Positions 57,780 to 64,000 of a stretch of 64,000 bases of DNA are shown piece after piece. Within the stretch, counting starts at the first letter, position 1. Each line of letters opens with the position of its first letter. Position numbers and translations under genes: made by a program. Source of the stretch: Gordionus sp. m RMFG-2023 (Eukaryota > Nematomorpha > Gordioida > Chordodea > Parachordodidae); assembly GCF_954871325.1 (NCBI RefSeq), contig NC_088777.1:27505366-27569365 (forward strand). Direction: 5' to 3'. The notes below the pieces were generated by a model. The model did no database searches, had not been told where the DNA came from, and was given only the letters and a program-made list of their open reading frames with translations.

Positions 57780-58098
57780 TATTGAACCTAGTGTTATTTT
57801 GGGCATTTATTTTGCTTGATTTTTTTGGAAATGTGTTATAGTGGTAGGCACGATGAATTGGTTTTTTAAGGCTATGTCAGGCTATATCTATTTTATAAAT
57901 TTATTGGAGATTAATTTATTATTTATAAATTTATTTTTATAATATATAGATTTTGTTAGATATATTTTTTAAATAATATTTATGATGTTAAGGTTTTTTG
58001 ATCTTACAGTATTTTTTAAATATATTTTTTTGAGGTTTTATATTATTTTTTTGAGTTATTTTTTTTTATTATATTTTTTGAGATAATTTATTTTAAAG
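57780..58098. other. AT-rich spacer with ttttttgagataatttatttt motif
   Basis: No gene. A ~35-bp motif (tttttttgaaataatttatt / ttaatgattatat) begins here and reappears at 58975-59005 and 59970-60120. Confidence 0.5.
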
Positions 58099-58966
58099 GG
58101 TTTGACTAATGCAAATGTTTAGGTAAAAATTTTTGATATATATTCTATTAATTGGAGTAAGATTCATTTTCTTATGATATGTATAACTTATAAAAATTAT
58201 ATTATTAGATATATTCAATAATAAATGAATAGATATTAATAGTTGTATTTCCTTTTATCTCATAATAAATAGTTTAAATCCTTTAATATAAATAAATTAA
58301 AAATAATTATAATTACATTTTAAATTTCATTAATATTAAATCCGCAAGTTGGCGTATTATTATTTTAAGAAAAAAAATACAAACTTTCTTTGTTTTAGTA
58401 TATTTTAAAATCATATATTATTATTTAAAAAGTTGTTTGACGTGTTTCACATGTTTGACTAAACTGCAAATGCCAAGGTAAATTGCAAATGCTTTGGTAA
58501 ATTTTTTTAACATATTCTTTAGAGTGAGTTCATTTTCTTATGATATGATTAACTTATAGAAATTATATTATTAGATATAATCAATAATAATTATCTTAAA
58601 AAAAGTATTATAATAACATTTTAAATTACAAAAATATAAAATCCGCCAGTTGGCATACTATTATTTAATTTTTTTCATGAAATAATAATACGCCAATTTG
58701 CGGATTTAATATTAATGAAATTTAAAAGGTAGTTATAATTATTTTTAATTTAATTATACTAAAGGATTCAAACTATTTATTATGAGATAAAAGGAAATAC
58801 AACTATTAATATCTTCATTTATTATTGAATATATCTAAGAATATAATTTTTTATAAGTTATTTATAGAATAAGAAAATGAACCTCGCTCCAATTAAGAGA
58901 GAATATAACAAAAAATTTTACCTAAGCATTTGCAGTTTACCTTAGCATTTGTAGTTTAGTCAAACC
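58099..58966. mobile_element. Palindromic MITE with three related arms
   Basis: The left arm 58099-58345 and right arm 58680-58966 are reverse complements (ends GGTTTGACTAA and TTAGTCAAACC). A third, direct-oriented partial copy lies at 58436-58660. Shared inner text includes aaatccgcaagttggcgta. No coding content. Confidence 0.8.
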
Positions 58967-59011
58967 GTTTTTTAATATATTTTTTTTGAAATAATTTATT
59001 TTAATCATTAT

Positions 59012-59968
59012 CGCCATAAAAAGGTTCCCGAAAGATATATAAGAATAATACAGGATATGTATATGGGCCATACAACAATGGTCCGTTGCACAACAGGTAC
59101 TTCAGCAGGCTTCACAGTAGCCGAAGGAGTTCATCAAGGGTCGGCTCTCAGCCCACTTCTCTTCATTAGATGTATTAGCACAGTCTATACCTCAAACAGT
59201 CCCGTGGAATATGATATTTGCAGATGATATTGTGATACTTGCCGAATCCAAGGATGAAATGAAAGAAAGATTAGTGAGTTGGATAAATATCCTAGAAAAG
59301 CATGGACTAAAAGTAAATAGAGAAAAGACGAAGTATATGGTGATAGGAGGAGATGAAACAGAGAGTATTGATATAAATGAATGGCAGATATCGGCAATTG
59401 AAAGCTGCAAATATTTGGGCTCCACTATACAAACAAACGGCACAATAGAAAAAGAGATAAAGAGTAATAATCAAGGGTGGTTAAAGTGGAGATCTTTATC
59501 TGGAGTGCTATTTAAAGGGAAAAATTTACAGTTCCATAGTACAACCAACTATTCTATATAGTTTGGAAACATGGCCAACCATAGAATCAGACGAGAGAAG
59601 TCTACAAGCTATGGAGATGAGAATGCTGAGGATGATTGCTGGGTAACAAGAAAGGATAAAGTGCGCAGTACAAGAATACTAAGTAGTTTAAAGGTAGTGC
59701 CCATTAAGACTAAGTTAATGGTAAACAGACATAGGTGGTATGAGCACACAATGAGAAGGTCTATGAACTACATAGGAAATAAGGTTCAGAGTTTGGAAGT
59801 GATGGGCAAACGTAAAAGAGGAAGGCCAAAACTTCAATGGGGCCATATAGAGCCAATATAAAGAAGTATAAATTAGATAAAAGAGATTGTATGAATAACA
59901 TAAAGTGGAGAGAGATGTTGAAGGAGCTTACCACCATAAAAGGTGAAAGCTAAAGAGGAAAAAAAAAA
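59012..59968 (+). mobile_element. LINE B, 5'-truncated RTE copy
   Basis: It begins inside the RT domain (gccataaaaaggttcccg) and ends with ctaaagaggaaaaaaaaaa. It carries only the last third of the element. The surrounding AT-rich ~35-bp repeat flanks both sides, giving a possible but not unique target duplication (aatcattat / aatgattat). Confidence 0.92.
59030..59861 (+). pseudogene. LINE B RT and C-terminal fragment
   Basis: RT text: RIIQDMYMGHTTMVR, then MIFADDIVILAESKDEMKER with the intact catalytic FADD, and KYMVIGGDETESIDINEWQI. The C-terminal part has ENAEDDCWVTRKDKVRS and RHRWYEHTMRRS. There are deletions relative to LINE A near 59165 and 59465, with frameshifts, so inactive. Confidence 0.88.
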
Positions 59969-59969
59969 T

Positions 59970-61570
59970 TATCTTTTTAATAAATTTATTTTAATGATTA
60001 TATTATCTTTTTAATAAATTTATTTTAATGATTATATTATCTTTTTAATAAATTTTTTTGAAATAATTTATTTTAATGGTTATATAATTTTTTTGAGATA
60101 ATTTATCTTAATGTGTTATATAATTTTTTTTTATGGGTGTACCTATACCACTTTTTGGAGCCTAATACGATACCCGATATTAAATTTATATTGGTCAATT
60201 ACATACGCGATATCATATCTAATTTTATATTCTGTAAAGAAAGATACCAATGATTTTAATTTTTAATACTTTTTTTAGTATAACATCTATAATGTCATTT
60301 AAATATATTATAATGATCAGTTTATATTCAATTTAATTGCAATTCTAAAAGCATATAAAATTTTTTTATTGAACCACTTATTTTAAGTAATAAACAAATA
60401 TATTATGAAATTTGAAATAAATATTTTAATTTTTTAAATCTTTATTCTTTTCTTCTCCTTAATAATTAAAAGGAAAATTAAATTATATAATAACCGATAA
60501 TGAATATATGAGCGTATAAATAAAGTCTATTTTAAAATGGGACAAAAAGAATATGAACAAAAATTTTTTAAAAAAACAATGAAGACTGGGAATGATATAA
60601 AACTAAGAAAAAAAGATAGGAAGTAGTAAGGGTCTAAAATAACTCTTTGGCTAGTAGACTATCATTGAAGCTAATGTTATTGGGTTTAAGGATTGCTATG
60701 GCAAGCTTTTGTCGACCCTTCTCGAGGTTCTTCTAAGTGTTTGCTGATTTGAGATTCTACATTTATGAAAAAAGCTAAGGCAAGTTTGCCGAAAGTGGCA
60801 AGTGTGGTAGAAGATTGGAACGAAACAATGGTTATTAGTAATTTCTGTATATTTCCAGGTTAAGCTCTTCCTTCTGCTCAATGATGTTGAGGGCTTGGTT
60901 GGATAGGGCAAGAGGGCCAATACATGAATAGTCCCATACCAATAATTGGCCTCTCCTCCGCGGAATTTAAGTGATCCCGTCAGGTCAATTCCCATCAGAT
61001 CTGAAAAGACCTTCCGATTTTATTTAAAATGGTTTAAATTTTAATCTAAAATCTTTTACAATAATAAAATAAAAGTATTTTAGAGTTGAAATTTCTATAT
61101 AATTACTATTATTATTAAATGAATTTTTATAATTACTCAAAATAAAAGACATATGTTATATGGCGTCTAGTTTTATAAATAAAATCAATTATTTTTATTT
61201 TAAATAAAAAATTCAATATAAAATTGATAAATGTAAATATATTTTAAAAAATTTCCAAGACCCCATACGGCCCGATTTTTTTTAAAAATATTAAGCCCGT
61301 ACACACCAGGTCAACTTTTGCATATCTCTAACTCATATAATTGATCATGAAAATTTTCGAGCATTGCATAGATCTAAATGGGTCGGTCTAGATCTTAACA
61401 TTTTATTTTTAACTTATTTATTATTGTGAAAAATATTTTTATTTGAATTTCGCGGCTATTTACCACATGTAATATCTATAAATTATAAATCGTTGCTGAT
61501 ATATAAATAATGGACGAAAATAGAAAAAAATATATCCCAAAAAAATAAGGGATTTTTTTTTAGAAATAAA
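59970..61570. other. AT-rich spacer with short repeats
   Basis: 59970-60120 holds repeats of ttttaataaatttattttaa/atgattatattatc. On the minus strand 60995-60696 has a 99-codon open frame starting MGIDLTGSLKFRGGE, weakly like the first-Asp segment of a retroelement integrase, but nothing downstream supports this. The rest is unassigned. Confidence 0.4.
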
Positions 61571-61576
61571 TGAATT

Positions 61577-61650
61577 GCCGGGGTGGCCTAGTGGGTTATG
61601 ATGTGCGATTGGAAACAGAAGGTCCCATGTTCGATCCTGGTAAGGAACGT
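61577..61650 (+). promoter_or_regulatory. tRNA-like head of LINE C with A and B boxes
   Basis: GGTGGCCTAGTGGG matches an internal Pol III A box and, about 40 bp on, ATGTTCGATCCTGG matches a B box (GTTCGANNCC). Four of five pairs of a T-arm stem form around it. The acceptor ends do not pair well, so it is not a functional tRNA. LINE A has a more diverged version at 22838-22900. Confidence 0.6.
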
Positions 61651-61768
61651 AAAAATTTTCGGATTTTTCTTCGATGACTGATGTATAAAGACATATAGTA
61701 AGATGAATTCCGGAGCTTAGAGATGACACCCTGGTCACCGACAGGCTTGGGCCGGGTGCTAAGGATAC

Positions 61769-62467
61769 TTGTCCAATAAACAAATGAAGAATACAAACGA
61801 AAATATGAATATGAAAGCTAGGGCGTTCCTTCCAAGCGACGCGCGTGGTGTAGACCTCCATCCTGCGAAAAGTAAAATAAAGGTCAAAGCAAAGAAAACA
61901 AGGTTAGCAAGTTTGAATATTGGTAAACTTAAAGGTAAGACGAGAGAATTGGCATCAATGTTGAACAAGAAAAAAGTTGATATAGCGTGCATACAAGAGA
62001 CGAAATGGAAAGGTCAGAAGACTTTAATGATTGGAGATGGGTGTAAATTGTACTATAATGGAGTTGTTAGCAATAGGAACGGTGTCAAGATCTAACCTCC
62101 TCAGTAGTATAAGTCAACAGGATCTCTGATAGACTAATGAAGATAAACCTCTGCATTGGTCAATCAATACTACACATCCTTTCAGTATATTCCTCAAATG
62201 GGTTGCAAGGAAAAGGAGAAAGATGACTTTAGAGCTATCCTTGATGAAGCTGTAATGGAAATCCCTAAGGATGACCTAGTCATAATAGGTGTAGACTTAA
62301 ATGTGCATGTGGGAAAAGCAAGAGATAGCTACAAAAGGCATCATGGTGGCTTTGGATATGAAGAAAGAAATGATGAAGGAGAGCATGTACTGAAATTTGC
62401 GCAAGGCTTCTATATTGTCTTAACCAACACCTACTATAAGAAAAAGGACAGTCATTTAATAACATGA
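61769..62467 (+). pseudogene. LINE C endonuclease domain
   Basis: KTRLASLNIGKLKGKTRELA, VDIACIQETKWKGQKTLMIG with the catalytic Glu, then after a short deletion near 62085 LVIIGVDLNVHVGKARDSYK with the D-x-N pair. The upstream start MSNKQMKNTNENMNMKARAF gives a plausible N-terminus. One stop breaks the domain end near 62466. Confidence 0.88.
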
Positions 62468-64000
62468 AAGTGGTACAAGGAAAACCAGATAGATTACATG
62501 CTTATCTCGCGCAGAGATTAAAAGATGTAATAGACTGCAAAGTCATCCCAGGAGAAGATATTGCTGCTCAACACAAGCTACTAGTCATGGATTTACACAT
62601 CACAAATAAATCCTCTCAAAACAAGATAAAACTTGAACAATGCATCAAATGGGGTAGATTAAAATCAATGACAGATGCCTTTGCAATCAATGCAAACATT
62701 GAAACAAAAGATTCCTGACAAGTCAGTGAAAAAATGTTGACAGACCTTTCATCCAGATTAATAGACACTGCCAAATCGACATTAAGCTTGACAAAGGGAG
62801 GCAACAAATTATACAAGGAACTATGGTGGTAGAATGAAGATGTGCAAACCACCATAAAAGAGAAAATAGCCCTATATATAATATGATATTAATCAAAAAA
62901 CCCAGATGACAAGACAAATTACAAAAAATCTAAGAGAATCGCTACAAAGGCGGTGGCTAGGGCCAAAGCTACGGCATATACGATGACATGTATGAAGAAC
63001 TACATACCAAAGAAAGCCAAAATAAAATATACAGATTAGCCAAACAGCGAGAAAAGAATTCAAGGGATATAAACGGAGCTCTAATCAAAAATAAAGATTG
63101 GAAATTGATAATAAAGGAAAAAGAAATAATGAATAGATGGAAAGAATATTTTCAGGAGCTTTTCAACTTGAAGAACACTCCCCATGTCAAAACCTTATAC
63201 AACCAATAACAGAACAAGTAATAATCACATGCCTCAAGCATATGAAAAACAACGAAGCTAGGGGTCCAAATGATATTCCAATAGAAAGCCTTAAAGTTAT
63301 AGCACTAGGAGATGATGGAATACATCTCACAAATCTCTACAATTAAATACTGGGAAATGAATAGATCCCTCAAAAATAGAGGCAGAGCTATCGTTCCTAT
63401 CTTCAAAAATAAAGGGGATCCACATGTCAAAATTACAGGGGCATAAAACTAATGTCACACTGTCTTAAACTCTACGAAAAAATAATAGAAAAAAGGTTAA
63501 GAGACATAATCGAAATAAAAGAGACTCAGTTAGGCTTTATGCCTGGAAGATCAACAACTGATGCTATCCTCGCAATTAGGCAAATGAGTGAAAAATACAG
63601 GGAAAAGAACAAAAACTACACATGGTCTTTCTCGATCTAGAAAAGGCCTTCGATAGAATCCTAAGAAAACCTATCTGGTGGGTTCTACGCCACAAAAAGG
63701 TTCCCGAAAAATATATAAGAATAATACAGAATATGTATATGGGTCATACAACAATGGTCCGTAGTACAACTGGTACTTCAACATGCTTCATAATAGCCGA
63801 GGGAATTCATCAAAAGTCGACTCTCAGTCCACTTCTCTTCATAACAGTAATAGATGTATTATCACAGTCTATACCTCACGTGGAATATATTTGCAGATGA
63901 TATTGTGATACTTGCCGAATCCAAGGAAGTAAAAGAAAGATTAGTGAGCTGGATAAATAGCCTAGAAAAGCACTGACTAAAAGTAAATAGAGAAAAGACG
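62464..64000 (+). pseudogene. LINE C linker and reverse transcriptase (incomplete)
   Basis: Linker frames at 62464-63209 precede RT: YEKIIEKRLRDIIEIKETQL, GFMPGRSTTDAILAIRQMSE, VFLDLEKAFDRILRKPIWWV and, at 63890-63920, FADDIVILAESK. The Asp of LDLEKAFD and the FADD pair are intact. Frameshifts separate the pieces, and the C-terminal part lies outside the window. Confidence 0.9.

Larger units (their letters stand above)
61576..64000 (+). mobile_element. LINE C, RTE-type, 5' complete, cut by window end
   Basis: Same family as LINE A: the tRNA-like head, then endonuclease and RT in order. The right part runs past 64000. It is broken by several stops and indels. Confidence 0.93.

Noticed and set aside
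60696-60995. Minus-strand frame starting MGIDLTGSLKF, integrase-like
   Set aside because: Only the first ten residues resemble the integrase first-Asp segment; the remainder matches nothing I recognise and no other retroelement domain is adjacent.
61460-61861. 133-codon minus-strand frame over the LINE C head, and 22851-23138 over LINE A
   Set aside because: Antisense of the LINE 5' region, present in both copies because the nucleotide sequence is shared; no evidence of expression or a domain.

Overview
This window is AT-rich eukaryotic nuclear DNA, most likely from an invertebrate animal. It holds one recognisable intact host gene, a PARP16-like mono-ADP-ribosyltransferase whose introns are only 39-44 bp, plus the start of an unrecognised one-membrane-span protein running off the left edge. 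Everything else is transposons, transposon relics and tandem repeats. The mix is ZMYM/BED-type hAT, piggyBac, MULE, Ty3/gypsy, RTE-type LINEs, MITEs and foldback elements, which is typical of invertebrate genomes. I could not fix the species. The 39-45 bp introns, seen both in the host gene and inside a hAT transposase, point to a lineage with very short introns.

Layout. 1-4.8 kb: partial gene, then poly-C minisatellite and a ~178 bp tandem repeat. 4.8-9.0 kb: decayed hAT (minus strand) split by a piggyBac. 9.2-12.2 kb: duplicated GC-containing tandem arrays, one copy interrupted by a hAT with a perfect 8-bp target duplication. 12.2-13.5 kb: hAT and MULE relics. 14.3-17.9 kb: complete but frameshifted hAT with three short introns and a perfect 8-bp duplication. 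18.3-26.3 kb: Ty3/gypsy A (minus), broken by an RTE LINE with a 19-bp duplication and abutting a LINE/gypsy patchwork. 26.3-26.9 kb: second copy of the first hAT family. 27.5-33.1 kb: candidate foldback element whose arms are inverted arrays of a 14-bp satellite. 33.9-35.4 kb: piggyBac with TTAA ends. 35.4-37.1 kb: minisatellite containing a hAT MITE. 38.1-45.2 kb: near-complete Ty3/gypsy B (minus) with both LTRs, a tRNA-Trp primer site, gag, pol and an extra zinc-knuckle ORF, inserted in the target duplication of the hAT MITE at 45.3-46.4 kb. 47.1-50 kb: two more hAT relics. 50.4-52.4 kb: DNA element ending 27 bp before the PARP16 start codon. 52.4-53.4 kb: PARP16. 54.2-57.8 kb: 3.5-kb foldback hAT-like element with arms of ~115-bp repeats. 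58-64 kb: palindromic MITE, a 5'-truncated LINE and a long LINE with a tRNA-like head.

The transposon proteins are nearly all broken by stops and frameshifts. Much of the value of the window lies in its insertion junctions, which give relative insertion order. Coordinates of relics without target duplications are approximate.
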